Shown here: positions 50,196-59,698 of the stretch, one piece after another
Layout: every line of letters begins with the position of its first letter
Position numbering within the stretch: the first letter of the stretch is position 1
Origin: Gammaproteobacteria bacterium
GTDB lineage: Bacteria; Pseudomonadota; Gammaproteobacteria; Ga0077536
Reading direction: 5' to 3'
NCBI GenBank assembly: GCA_021773835.1
Contig: JAJFJQ010000015.1
Location: forward strand, 95,252-159,251
Length of the DNA: 64,000 bases
Made by a program: the position numbers and the translations under genes
Notes under the pieces: model-generated
What the model saw: only the letters and a program-made list of their open reading frames with translations
Database searches by the model: none
Told to the model about the DNA's origin: nothing

Positions 50196-52643
50196 ATGAC
50201 TGAACAACTGGTGATAATCGGGAACGGTATGGCGCCAGGCCGGGTTCTCGAAGAATTATTCGAGGCCGGCAATGCTGATTACCAAGTCACGATATTCAAT
50301 GCGGAACCGCGCGTTAACTACGACCGCATCATGCTTTCTCCGGTGTTGTCCGGGGAAAAGCAATTCGATGACATTGTTATCCATAGCGACGAGTGGTATG
50401 CGGCGCGCGGCGTGACCTTGCACAAAGGCAAACCGGTGATCGATATCAGTCGTGAGAGGCGCATCGTCACTGCGCTCGATGGTACCGCCGCGTGCTACGA
50501 CAAACTCATTATCGCGACGGGCTCGACCCCTTTCGTGCCACCGATCCCCGGCCACGATCTGGACGGCGTGATTACCTATCGCGACCTTGATGATGTCGAC
50601 ACGATGCTCGAAGTAGCCGCCAACGGTGGGCATGCCGTCGTCATTGGCGGCGGTTTGCTCGGACTCGAAGCTGCCGCCGGCCTGACCGAACGGGGTATGA
50701 ATGTAACCGTATTGCACCTGGCCCCGTCGCTGATGGAACGACAGCTCGATGTTGCTGCCGGGTATCTGCTCGAACAAGCACTAATTGATCGCGGGATCGA
50801 GGTCATCACCAACGCCAATACCAAACAGATCCATGGTGATGTTGGAGTTAGTGGAGTGGAACTTGAAGACGGGCAGCGTCTGGAAGCCGACATTGTTGTG
50901 ATTGCAGTCGGCATTCGTCCCAATATCACCCTTGCCGAGGGCGCCGAGTTGGAGACCAACCGTGGCGTTATTGTCGACGACGCGATGGTAACTTCGGACC
51001 CAAATATCTTTGCCGTCGGCGAATGTGTCGAACATCGCGGCCAGTGTTATGGATTGGTCGCGCCGCTGTATGAAATGGCGCGCGTGATCGCCCGACAGCT
51101 CGGCGGTGAGGACGCAAGCTATACCGGCTCAAGCGTTTCCACGAAACTCAAGGTGACCGGTATCGATGTGTATTCGGCGGGTGATTTCGCCGAGGATGAA
51201 AACCGCGAGGAAATCGTCTTACGCGATGCCGCTAAGCGCACATACAAACGTCTCACCATTGAGGAGGACCGGATCATCGGCGTGGTTTTATTTGGTGACG
51301 CACGCGACGGTCCGTGGTTTTTTCAGCAGTTGCGCGAGCGCCGGGATATCAGCGAGTCACGGGAATCGCTCATCTTTGGTCAGAACTATGCCGGGGGTGC
51401 CAGGGCGGACCCTACGGCAGCCGTTGCAGCCTTGCCGGATGATGCTGAAATTTGCGGCTGCAACGGCGTGTGTAAAGGAAAAATACTGCGGGCGATAGAA
51501 GCCAACGATTTAAACACCGTCGACGATGTTCGAGCCCAAACCAAGGCATCGTCGTCGTGCGGTTCGTGCACAGGGCTGGTCGAGCAGTTGCTGAAATTGA
51601 GGCTTGGCGAGGACTTTGCCATCGATGCCGTGAAGCCAATGTGCGGGTGTACAAACCTGAGTAACGACGACGTGCGTCGATTGATAGTCGCCGACGAACT
51701 CAAATCGATCCAGGCCGTGATGCAGGCACTTGAATGGACAACCTCGTGCGGCTGCGCAAAGTGTCGCCCGGCGCTCAACTACTACCTGCTGTCCACCTGG
51801 CCGGGTGAATACGAAGACGATCTGCAGTCTCGCTTCATCAATGAACGTGCACACGCCAACATTCAAAAAGACGGTACGTTCTCGGTCGTTCCAAGGATGT
51901 GGGGTGGTGTCACGAGCGCGGATGAATTGCGCGCAATTGCCGATGTAGTCGATCGTTTCGAGATCCCCACGGTCAAGTGCACAGGTGGCCAACGGATCGA
52001 TTTGCTTGGGGTGAAAAAGCAAGACCTACCGGCCGTATGGGCCGATCTAAATGCTGCTGGAATGGTGTCGGGACACGCCTATGGCAAGGCCTTGCGAACT
52101 GTTAAAACTTGCGTCGGAACAGATTGGTGTCGGTTCGGAACGCAAGATTCGACTGGTCTCGGGGTGAAGCTCGAAAAATTGATGTGGGGTTCATGGACGC
52201 CGCACAAAGTTAAACTCGCGGTGTCGGGATGCCCACGTAACTGTGCCGAGGCGACGTGTAAGGACCTCGGCATTATCTGTGTCGACAGCGGCTATGAGAT
52301 CCATCTTGCTGGCGCCGCCGGGATGCAAGTCAAACAAACGCAGATCCTATGTAACGTAAGTACTGAGCAAGATGTCATTGAATACGCCTCCGCCATCATT
52401 CAGCTTTACCGCGAACAGGCGCATTATCTCGATCGCATTCACGGTTGGCTCGCCCGTGTCGGCATCGATACTTTGCGCGCACAAATCGTCGAAGACAGTG
52501 CGCACCGCATTGAGCTGTTCGAGCGCTTCCTGTTTTCGCAACGTTTTTCGCAACACGATCCGTGGGCGGCCCGCGCCCACGGGCGTGAGTCGCATGAGTA
52601 CTTACCGTTAGCGCGGATCGCGCGCCGTGAGGCGCCGGCATGA
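50196..52643 (+). CDS. nirB: Assimilatory nitrite reductase [NAD(P)H], large subunit
   Basis: An 815-residue enzyme reducing nitrite to ammonium with six electrons. Order: FAD/NAD(P)H domain (LVIIGNGMAPGRVLEEL at 4; second GGGLLGLEAA), two BFD-like [2Fe-2S] domains (CGCNGVCKGK near 419 with SCGSC near 452; then CGCTNLS near 482 with SCGCAKC near 515), the ferredoxin-like half domain, and the sirohaem/[4Fe-4S] site: C-x5-C in KTCVGTDWCRFG (about 637) and C-x3-C in CPRNCAEATCKD (about 678). The frame extends back into the ATPase gene, but MTEQLVIIGNG is the natural start. Cytoplasmic; overlaps nirD by 4 bp. Confidence 0.95.
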   Translation: MTEQLVIIGNGMAPGRVLEELFEAGNADYQVTIFNAEPRVNYDRIMLSPVLSGEKQFDDIVIHSDEWYAARGVTLHKGKPVIDISRERRIVTALDGTAACYDKLIIATGSTPFVPPIPGHDLDGVITYRDLDDVDTMLEVAANGGHAVVIGGGLLGLEAAAGLTERGMNVTVLHLAPSLMERQLDVAAGYLLEQALIDRGIEVITNANTKQIHGDVGVSGVELEDGQRLEADIVVIAVGIRPNITLAEGAELETNRGVIVDDAMVTSDPNIFAVGECVEHRGQCYGLVAPLYEMARVIARQLGGEDASYTGSSVSTKLKVTGIDVYSAGDFAEDENREEIVLRDAAKRTYKRLTIEEDRIIGVVLFGDARDGPWFFQQLRERRDISESRESLIFGQNYAGGARADPTAAVAALPDDAEICGCNGVCKGKILRAIEANDLNTVDDVRAQTKASSSCGSCTGLVEQLLKLRLGEDFAIDAVKPMCGCTNLSNDDVRRLIVADELKSIQAVMQALEWTTSCGCAKCRPALNYYLLSTWPGEYEDDLQSRFINERAHANIQKDGTFSVVPRMWGGVTSADELRAIADVVDRFEIPTVKCTGGQRIDLLGVKKQDLPAVWADLNAAGMVSGHAYGKALRTVKTCVGTDWCRFGTQDSTGLGVKLEKLMWGSWTPHKVKLAVSGCPRNCAEATCKDLGIICVDSGYEIHLAGAAGMQVKQTQILCNVSTEQDVIEYASAIIQLYREQAHYLDRIHGWLARVGIDTLRAQIVEDSAHRIELFERFLFSQRFSQHDPWAARAHGRESHEYLPLARIARREAPA

Positions 52644-52996
52644 GTACGGCGCGAGACCAGGTCGGCGACAACTGGCTGGATGTCGGCATGCTTCGAGATA
52701 TTCCACGCCGGGGGGCACGCCAAGTCGTGACCCCGTGGATGCCGATCGCATTGATCAGAACGATCGATGACCGCGTGTTCGCCATCGAAGACCGCTGCCC
52801 GCACAAAAAAGGGCCTTTGAGTCAGGGCATTGTGCACGGCAGCGCCGTGACGTGTCCCTTGCACAATTGGGTCATTGGTCTCGAATCCGGCCAGGTCCTG
52901 GGACCCGATTCGGGCTGCGTCAAGACGCTGGCGGTGCGTAACGTCGATGGTCGCCTGTATCTCGAACTACCAGGTAGCAACGAAGACGCTGCGTAA
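52640..52996 (+). CDS. nirD: Nitrite reductase small subunit, Rieske-like
   Basis: A 118-residue NirD. Unlike many enterobacterial NirD proteins, which have lost the cluster ligands, this one keeps the full Rieske set: CPHKKGPLSQG (Cys, His) and CPLHNW (Cys, His). It should therefore bind a [2Fe-2S] cluster. It starts inside the nirB stop (ATGA overlap) and its own stop overlaps the nasA start (TAATG), so all three are translationally coupled. Confidence 0.93.
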   Translation: MSTARDQVGDNWLDVGMLRDIPRRGARQVVTPWMPIALIRTIDDRVFAIEDRCPHKKGPLSQGIVHGSAVTCPLHNWVIGLESGQVLGPDSGCVKTLAVRNVDGRLYLELPGSNEDAA

Positions 52997-55686
52997 TGGA
53001 TACCGACACGCCGCAGCACGAAACCGCGACGACGTGTGCATACTGCGGAGTCGGCTGCGGCGTGCTGGCAAGTAGTCACGCGGACGGCTCAGTCACGGTG
53101 AAAGGCGATCCGGCACATCCAGCCAATTTCGGCCGCTTGTGTGCCAAAGGAGCCGCACTCGGTGAGACGTTTGAGCAACACGGTCGCCTCCTTTACCCCC
53201 AGATCGACGGTGCCCGCGCTTCCTGGGATGACGCACTTAGTTTGGTCGCGGATTCGTTCACCAAGGCCGTGCACGAACACGGGCCCGACTCGGTCGCGTT
53301 TTATGTCTCAGGTCAGCTGTTAATCGAAGACTATTACGTTGCCAATAAACTCATGAAGGGATTTATTGGTTCGGGCAACATCGATACGAACAGCAGACTT
53401 TGCATGGCCTCTTCGGTGGCCGGACACAAACGCGCGTTCGGGGAAGACATTGTTCCGGGGGTTTATGAAGATCTTGAAATTGCCGACCTGGTTGTGCTCG
53501 TCGGATCGAATTTGGCCTGGTGCCACCCGGTTCTCCACCAACGATTGATTGATGCACGCCGAAATAACGGAACGAAAATTGTCGTCATCGATCCGCGAAA
53601 AACGGCGACGACAGCAGATTGCGATCTGCATTTGGCACTTGATCCCGCGAGCGACGTCGCGCTGTTTAACGGCCTGCTGAGCTACTTGTTTGAACGTGGT
53701 GCATGCGACGATGATTACGTGGCACGGCATACAAGTGAATTTCCGCTAGCGCTCGCCGCAGCGGCCCCCTACGTACCGGCAGAGGTTGCCCGCCGTTGCG
53801 GCCTTGACGAGCACGATGTGCTGGCGTTTTACGCCATGTTTATGCGTCATCGCCGGACCGTGACGGTCTATTCCCAGGGCGTCAATCAGTCGAGCGCGGG
53901 CACGGACAAAGTCAACGCCATTATCAATTGTCACCTGGCGACAGGCCGCATTGGCCGACCCGGCAGCGGACCTTTCTCGGTGACTGGACAACCGAACGCG
54001 ATGGGTGGGCGAGAAGTCGGTGGTCTCGCAAACACACTTGCCGCGCATATCGATTTTGATGATGAAATTGGGGTGAGTGACATCGCGGCGTTCTGGCAGG
54101 CGCCACAACTCGTCCAGCAATCTGGGTTGAAGGCCGTCGATCTGTTTGACGCCGTAGCCGTCGGTAAAATCAAAGCGTTGTGGATCATGGCAACCAACCC
54201 TGCGGTTAGTATGCCGAATGCCGACCACGTCCGGGTGGCCATCGATGCCTGTCCGTTCGTTGTGGTGAGTGATGTCGTCGAGCGCACGGATACCAATGCT
54301 GCCGCTGAGGTATTACTACCGGCAGCCGGCTGGGGCGAAAAAGATGGCACGGTAACGAACTCGGAACGCCGGATTTCGCGGCAACGCGCGTTTCGTGCAC
54401 CACCGGGAGAGGCGCGTGCGGACTGGCACATCATCAGCGAAGTTGCGGTCAGAATGGGTTACGCAAGGGCGTTTAATTTCACCGATTCAGCGAGCGTGTT
54501 CCGCGAGTATGCAGCAATGACTACGCTCGAATCAGGACGCCCACGGAAGTTCGATATCGGTGCATTAGCGCATATTACTCGGCAAGAGTACGACTCGATG
54601 CTTCCCGTTCAGTGGCCGCTAGCGGGTTCGGGTGCGGATCATCCGCAGGTTCGGCTCTACGGCAACGGCGAATTTTCGACGACCAATGGCCGGGCTCGCT
54701 TCGTCGCCACTAAGTGGCGCGCGCCAGCCGCGCAGACCAACAACGCTGTCCCGCTCAAACTTACCAGCGGACGCGTGCGTGACCAGTGGCACACGATGAC
54801 GCGTTCCGGACTGTCGCCACGCCTGTCACACCATATCGCGGAACCCTATGTCGAAGTCCATCCCGCAACTGCGCGCAAGCTCGACATAAGCGATGCGGAT
54901 ATCGTCGACATCATAAAGGGATCAGACAAAGTGCTCGTGCGCGCGCTGCTTACTGACCGGATTGCCCCGGACACCCTGTTTGTACCAATGCATTGGTCTG
55001 ACCAGAACGCGAGCAAGGCACGCGTTAACACCTTGTTTGCGCCAAATGTTGACCCAATTTCCGGTCAACCCGAACTTAAATTCTCAGCGGTCGATGCGCG
55101 GCGTTTCGACGCACGTTGGTATGGCTTCGCGGTTACGCGCGCGCGACCAGATGATCCCACGGTCGCCTACTGGGCGCGGATGCGGACACAAGCGGGCTGG
55201 CGAATGGAGTTAGCGGCAAGCCGAGACAGCGCGCCAACAAACGCCGCCGAATTCGCGCACCTGTTTGCACGCTTGTGTGGCCCTACTCCGACCACGGCGA
55301 CCCTATCTCAATTTTCCGACGAAGCAAAAAATCACTACCGATTTGCAGCGTTCAATGGGGGTCGGTTGTTGGGTGCGTTGTATGTGTCGCCTCACCCAGT
55401 GAGTGCATCACGCGTCTGGGTTTCCAGTTTATTGCAAAAGCCACTCACCGCCTCAGAGCAGCGCGCCGTACTTGCCGGCACCGCTGGCGCCGTGGCCGGT
55501 GATGTAGGTGCGTTAATTTGCACTTGCAACGCGGTCGGCGCCAACACAATAGCGCGCGCTGTCGTGTCAGGTAGCCACTCCGTACAGATGGTCGGCGAAG
55601 CGACGTCTGCAGGCACAGGATGTGGTTCCTGCCGGATGGAAGTGCAAACCATTATCGACCAAACTGCGGTGCGCAACGGCGCCTGA
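52996..55686 (+). CDS. nasA: Assimilatory nitrate reductase catalytic subunit
   Basis: An 896-residue cytoplasmic Mo-bis-MGD enzyme reducing nitrate to nitrite. N-terminal [4Fe-4S] motif CAYCGVGCGV with LCAKG (residues 14-50), Mo-ligating Cys in NSRLCMASSV (about 136), and the molybdopterin-dinucleotide domain from about 590 (LTSGRVRDQWHTMTRSG). The C-terminal 55 residues form a BFD-like [2Fe-2S] domain (ICTCNAV near 841, GTGCGSCRMEV near 875), the electron entry seen in the NasC/NasA class. No separate NasB diaphorase is nearby, so the electron donor (ferredoxin, flavodoxin or a distant reductase) is not identified. Confidence 0.95.
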   Translation: MDTDTPQHETATTCAYCGVGCGVLASSHADGSVTVKGDPAHPANFGRLCAKGAALGETFEQHGRLLYPQIDGARASWDDALSLVADSFTKAVHEHGPDSVAFYVSGQLLIEDYYVANKLMKGFIGSGNIDTNSRLCMASSVAGHKRAFGEDIVPGVYEDLEIADLVVLVGSNLAWCHPVLHQRLIDARRNNGTKIVVIDPRKTATTADCDLHLALDPASDVALFNGLLSYLFERGACDDDYVARHTSEFPLALAAAAPYVPAEVARRCGLDEHDVLAFYAMFMRHRRTVTVYSQGVNQSSAGTDKVNAIINCHLATGRIGRPGSGPFSVTGQPNAMGGREVGGLANTLAAHIDFDDEIGVSDIAAFWQAPQLVQQSGLKAVDLFDAVAVGKIKALWIMATNPAVSMPNADHVRVAIDACPFVVVSDVVERTDTNAAAEVLLPAAGWGEKDGTVTNSERRISRQRAFRAPPGEARADWHIISEVAVRMGYARAFNFTDSASVFREYAAMTTLESGRPRKFDIGALAHITRQEYDSMLPVQWPLAGSGADHPQVRLYGNGEFSTTNGRARFVATKWRAPAAQTNNAVPLKLTSGRVRDQWHTMTRSGLSPRLSHHIAEPYVEVHPATARKLDISDADIVDIIKGSDKVLVRALLTDRIAPDTLFVPMHWSDQNASKARVNTLFAPNVDPISGQPELKFSAVDARRFDARWYGFAVTRARPDDPTVAYWARMRTQAGWRMELAASRDSAPTNAAEFAHLFARLCGPTPTTATLSQFSDEAKNHYRFAAFNGGRLLGALYVSPHPVSASRVWVSSLLQKPLTASEQRAVLAGTAGAVAGDVGALICTCNAVGANTIARAVVSGSHSVQMVGEATSAGTGCGSCRMEVQTIIDQTAVRNGA

Positions 55687-55714
55687 AGATTTGCCGCAAA
55701 AGACCTCGAATTAA

Positions 55715-57145
55715 ATGGAATACCTGCCGCTATTCACTAAACTCAATGACCAGCCTTGCTTGCTAGTCGGTGGCGGCAAAGTTGCCGCGCGTAAGTTGCT
55801 CTTGCTGCACCGCGCCGGTGCCCGAGTAACCGTCGTGTCACCGGTCCTCGGCCAAGCCATGACCGAAGCGCAGCAACGTGGTGAATTCGAACACATTGCA
55901 ACCGCTTTTCAACCGGACAATCTTGCGGGTATGCGTCTTGTAATCGCCGCTACGCCGCAGCACCGTACGAATGAGGCTATCGCCACCGCCGCGAACGAGA
56001 AAGGTGTGTTCGTTAATGTCGTCGACGATCCCGAGTTATGTACGTTTATTATGCCATCGATCGTTGATCGTTCGCCGTTGCTGGTGGCGATCTCAAGCGG
56101 CGGCAATGCGCCCGTACTGGCGCGAAAACTGCGCGAGCGAATTGAGCGCATGCTGCCGGCTATGCTGGGAGAATTTGTCGCCTGGGCGGGTACGTTGCGC
56201 GTGCACGTTAAGGCGCAACTCGAAGCCGAACAACGTCGCGGTTTTTGGGAGAATTTATTTGACGGCCGTGCCACGGACGACTTCGTCCGCGGCGGCGCGC
56301 TCGTGGCAAACGAAACTGCTCGAGCCCTTCTCGCGGACTCGCGTTCGTCTTGTGGAAAAATAACTTTAGTCGGTGCAGGCCCAGGTGATCCGGATTTGCT
56401 GACCCTGAAAGCCCTACGCGTGCTACAAGACTCGGATGTCATTGTGCATGATCGGCTCGTCTCTGATGGCATACTCGATCTCGCACGACGGGATGCCGAG
56501 CGCATCAACGTTGGTAAGGCTTCCGGCCACCATACTTTGCCCCAGGACGACATCAACGAGCTGCTAGTGCGGCTCGCGCGCGAAGGCAAAGCGGTGTGTC
56601 GGCTGAAAGGTGGTGATCCGTTTGTGTTCGGACGCGGTGGCGAAGAACTTCAATACATCGCCGCTGCTGGTTTACCCTTTGAAGTCGTTCCGGGCATCAC
56701 GGCGATGCTAGGATGCGCCGCGAGTGCAGGAATTCCGCTGACCCATCGCGACTACTCGGCGACTTTGAACGTTGTCGCCGGTCACCGTTGTAGCGATGGC
56801 GCGCTTGATTGCAATTGGTCACAGCTGGCAGCGCCGGGTCAAACGACAGTGTTCTACATGGGACTTGCGAATGTAGCAACAATTTGTTCGGAACTTATCG
56901 CCCATGGGGCTAACACTGAGCTGCCGGCCGCTGTCATCGAACAGGGTACCTTGCCTGGACAGCGAGTGATCACGGCAGACCTTGCAACACTGCCGGAACG
57001 TCTTCAGTGCAGCGGCATCAACAAGGCTGCGCTAATTATCGTTGGAGAAGTTGTTAGCCTCCATGATGAGATTGGCGCGGTTTTGTCAGGTTGTGGCGCC
57101 CATGACAGATTGTTTAGCGCGAGAAGAACCATCGTCTCGCAGTAG
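55715..57145 (+). CDS. cysG: Sirohaem synthase (multifunctional)
   Basis: A 476-residue trifunctional CysG making the sirohaem needed by NirB. Residues 1-200: precorrin-2 dehydrogenase/ferrochelatase (LLVGGGKVAARK; SSGGNAPVLARKLRERIE). Residues 215-460: uroporphyrinogen-III methyltransferase (LVGAGPGDPDLLTLKALRVLQ, VCRLKGGDPFVFGRGGEE, VVPGITAMLGCAASAGIPLTHRDYS). Last gene of the operon, 28 bp after nasA. Placement in the operon supplies the cofactor with the enzyme. Confidence 0.94.
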   Translation: MEYLPLFTKLNDQPCLLVGGGKVAARKLLLLHRAGARVTVVSPVLGQAMTEAQQRGEFEHIATAFQPDNLAGMRLVIAATPQHRTNEAIATAANEKGVFVNVVDDPELCTFIMPSIVDRSPLLVAISSGGNAPVLARKLRERIERMLPAMLGEFVAWAGTLRVHVKAQLEAEQRRGFWENLFDGRATDDFVRGGALVANETARALLADSRSSCGKITLVGAGPGDPDLLTLKALRVLQDSDVIVHDRLVSDGILDLARRDAERINVGKASGHHTLPQDDINELLVRLAREGKAVCRLKGGDPFVFGRGGEELQYIAAAGLPFEVVPGITAMLGCAASAGIPLTHRDYSATLNVVAGHRCSDGALDCNWSQLAAPGQTTVFYMGLANVATICSELIAHGANTELPAAVIEQGTLPGQRVITADLATLPERLQCSGINKAALIIVGEVVSLHDEIGAVLSGCGAHDRLFSARRTIVSQ

Positions 57146-57334
57146 GTGCACGGCGAATGGGTTATCCCTTATATCGCTCCGATAAATGTTTTTGGCTGAA
57201 CGAGCTTATAAACCAGCCAGACGCTCTAACTATTGCAACGCACGACTAACGACACAGGCATTGGGAAATTCTGAACACGGACGAGAACTTACGATCGGCT
57301 GAGGGACACCGTAGACCCACATGGAAGAACTCAG

Positions 57335-57373
57335 TTGTCCAATAGAATTGCAGAATTGGACACTATTGGACAG
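57335..57373. repeat. Inverted TGTCCAATAG/CTATTGGACA pair
   Basis: TTGTCCAATAG at 57335-57345 and CTATTGGACAG at 57363-57373, with a third AATTGGAC between them. The same words occur at 42616-42625, 42678-42688 and 58805-58815, i.e. at both edges of the nitrate island. Possible recombinase arm sites. Confidence 0.45.
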
Positions 57374-57399
57374 GCGACATTTTCAGGCAGCTGTAACTT

Positions 57400-58692
57400 T
57401 GTCCTTCCTGACAGATAGGTTACAGGGTATTGCGGGCACATGGGTTACACAATTCGGTATTTGGGGAGCTGCCCAAATGCCCTGGAAAGAGTGTAATCGT
57501 ATGGAAGAACGTCTTCGCTTTGTGGCTCGCCTACTCGACGGCGAGAAAATGGCATCAGTGTGCCGTGAGTTTGGGATCTCCCGGAAAACTGGATACAAAA
57601 TCTTTAATCGTTACAAAGATGAGGGTCTCGGCGGGCTTGAAGATAGACCCAAGAGCCCTTACCGGCACCCCAATAAACTGCCTTTCCAAATTGAAAAGGC
57701 GATCCTAAGAATTAAGCGTGAACACCGTACTTGGGGCGCGCCGAAGATCCGAGATAAGCTGAGCAGGGAATACTCGCTGATCCACCTGCCGGCGATCAGT
57801 ACCATTCACGCCGTGCTTGATCGCCATGGATTGGTGAAAAGACGTAAGCGCCGTCGTCACAAGGCGCAAGGGACCTTACTCCGTCATGTCCGCACCCCCA
57901 ATGCGCTGTGGTGCGCCGACTACAAGGGACAGTTTCGATTGGGTAACCATCAGTATTGTTACCCACTCACCATCACAGATTATTGTTCGCGTTATCTCAT
58001 TGCCTGCGAAGGACTCGGATCCACCAAAGAAAAGGGCGCTTTTCCTGTGTTCGAACGCGCCTTCAAGACCTTCGGACTCCCTACCGCCATTCGTACCGAT
58101 AACAGCGTACCGTTCGCCTCACCTCATGCCTTGTTCGGCCTCAGCCGGCTATCCGTGTGGTGGTTACGTCTCGGCATCAATATCGAGCGCATTACACCCG
58201 GCAATCCACAACAGAACGGACGCCACGAGCGTATGCACCTGACGCTTAAGCAAGAGACCACCCGACCGAGCCGTTACAACTTCCTGCAACAACAGCATCG
58301 CTTCGACGAGTTCATCGAGGTCTACAATAACGACCGTCCACATCAGGCATTAGGCGGACAATATCCCGGCGAAGTGTATACACCTTCTCCGCGCGAATAC
58401 TTTTTGCCTGACCCACCAGATTACCCTTTCCATGAACGCACAATACGCGTTACCCAATGTGGACGTATTTGTATCGGGCGGCGGAAAATTAATCTCTCCA
58501 CTGTGTTCAGTGGGCAGTACGTGGGGATACGAGAGGTCGCTGACGGCGTCTGGCTCGTCAGCTTTATGGACTATGACCTCGGTTTTTTTGACAATGACGA
58601 GAACAGGGTAGAGCCTGTGGGTCTCAACCCATTCGCTCTAAAAGTGTTACCTATGTCCTCGGTATGATCTGTTACCTATGTGACCGGTACAG
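57400..58692 (+). mobile_element. IS481-family insertion sequence
   Basis: About 1.29 kb. The ends are imperfect inverted copies, each with two internal sub-repeats: left ACAGATAGGTTACAG and GCACATGGGTTACAC; right (complement) TCACATAGGTAACAG and GGACATAGGTAACAC. The outer tips start TGT. Bases next to the tips do not show an obvious target duplication. It lies between cysG and the right direct repeat. Confidence 0.72.
57477..58667 (+). CDS. IS481-family DDE transposase
   Basis: A 396-residue transposase. N-terminal helix-turn-helix (MEERLRFVARLLDGEKMASV, then CREFGISRKTGYKIFNRYKD), rve integrase core with DDE: D in LWCADYKGQF, D in IRTDNSVPFAS, E in NPQQNGRHERMH. The C-terminal region VYNNDRPHQALGGQYPGEVY is characteristic. 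The frame opens 52 codons earlier, outside the natural protein; MPWKECNRMEER is the family start. Appears intact. Confidence 0.92.
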   Translation: MPWKECNRMEERLRFVARLLDGEKMASVCREFGISRKTGYKIFNRYKDEGLGGLEDRPKSPYRHPNKLPFQIEKAILRIKREHRTWGAPKIRDKLSREYSLIHLPAISTIHAVLDRHGLVKRRKRRRHKAQGTLLRHVRTPNALWCADYKGQFRLGNHQYCYPLTITDYCSRYLIACEGLGSTKEKGAFPVFERAFKTFGLPTAIRTDNSVPFASPHALFGLSRLSVWWLRLGINIERITPGNPQQNGRHERMHLTLKQETTRPSRYNFLQQQHRFDEFIEVYNNDRPHQALGGQYPGEVYTPSPREYFLPDPPDYPFHERTIRVTQCGRICIGRRKINLSTVFSGQYVGIREVADGVWLVSFMDYDLGFFDNDENRVEPVGLNPFALKVLPMSSV

Positions 58693-58695
58693 ACC

Positions 58696-58820
58696 CTTGA
58701 AAAATGGCGCGCCCAGAAGGATTCGAACCTCCGACCACCTGGTTCGAAGGGATCCGCCCTAACTCGCGTATCCGATTGGATTTTAATGATTAATTCTATT
58801 TTTACTGTCCAATTAAATCG
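58696..58820 (-). repeat. Right direct repeat with tRNA-Arg 3' half
   Basis: On the minus strand 58703-58750 read CTTCGAACCAGGTGGTCGG, then T-arm GGAGGTTCGAATCCTTC and acceptor TGGGCGCGCCA: a tRNA-Arg from the anticodon loop (TCG) to CCA. The 5' side of the anticodon stem is missing (GATCC instead of CCTGG). The repeat continues past the tRNA and pairs along 125 bp with 42507-42631 at roughly three-quarters identity. Probable attachment-site half. Confidence 0.68.
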
Positions 58821-58928
58821 ATGTATTTGTGCGTATTCCGGCGAAGCCGATCACCGATTCCATCTGATGCCGATCACCTGTTCCGGTCATGCCGATCACT
58901 TATCGGAGCGTAGCGACGCAGGTGTGGT

Positions 58929-59687
58929 TTATTGTGCCGAGTGATCGGGATGAGTCAAGTTCGCGTGTTTTTTGCGCATGGATTCTCCTTTTAGATTGAT
59001 CGTATAAGCGTTGTGGACAAGCCGGTCGAGGATGGCATCGGCGAGTGTCGGATCGCCGATGACCTCGTGCCATTGTTTAACGGGTAGTTGCGAAGTGACG
59101 ATGGTCGAACGCAAGGCGTGTCGGTCGTCGAGGATGTCAAGCAAGTCGCGGCGTTGTTCTGCGTTGAGAGTTGCGAGCCCCCAGTCGTCGAGGATAACGA
59201 GATCGGTCTTGGCGAGCTGCGCGAGGAGCTTGTGATAAGTGCCATCGCCGCGGGCGACGTTGATGTCGGTGAGCAATCGCGGGACGCGCAGATAGCGTGC
59301 AGAGAAGCCGTTACGGCAGGCGCTATGCGCGATGGCGCAGGCGAGATAGGTTTTGCCGACGCCGGTGGGTCCGGTGATAAGAACATTGAGGTGGTCGTTG
59401 ATGAAGCGGCAGCGGGCGAGCTCATTGAGCGTCGCTTTATCGAGTCCACGTCGGGTGCGATGGTCCAGGTCTTCAACGGTGGCGTTGAGTTTGAGTTGGG
59501 CGCGGCGCAGACGATAGGTGAGCTGCCGATTCGAGCGAACGGCGTGTTCACGTTCGACGAGGAAGGCGAGTCGGTCGTCGAAGGATAAGTCGCTTAGGTC
59601 CGTTCGTTGGAGTTGTTCTTCGAAGGCGGCGGCCATGCCGCTAAGCTTCATGGTTTTGAGTTGGTCTAGGGTGGGATGATTCAACAT
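58929..59687 (-). CDS. istB: IS21-family helper ATPase IstB
   Basis: A 252-residue AAA+ protein. Opens MLNHPTLDQLKTMKLSGMAA; Walker A GPTGVGKTYLA (about 103-113), Walker B LVILDDWG, sensor SQLPVKQWHEVIGDPTLADAILDRL. It assembles on DNA and activates IstA. It follows istA by 11 bp. Intact. Confidence 0.93.
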   Translation of the reverse strand: MLNHPTLDQLKTMKLSGMAAAFEEQLQRTDLSDLSFDDRLAFLVEREHAVRSNRQLTYRLRRAQLKLNATVEDLDHRTRRGLDKATLNELARCRFINDHLNVLITGPTGVGKTYLACAIAHSACRNGFSARYLRVPRLLTDINVARGDGTYHKLLAQLAKTDLVILDDWGLATLNAEQRRDLLDILDDRHALRSTIVTSQLPVKQWHEVIGDPTLADAILDRLVHNAYTINLKGESMRKKHANLTHPDHSAQ

Positions 59688-59698
59688 GCCTATTCTCC

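Noticed and set aside
58703..58750. Complete tRNA-Arg gene
   Set aside because: Sequence beyond the anticodon loop does not form the stem or D-arm, so it is a fragment.
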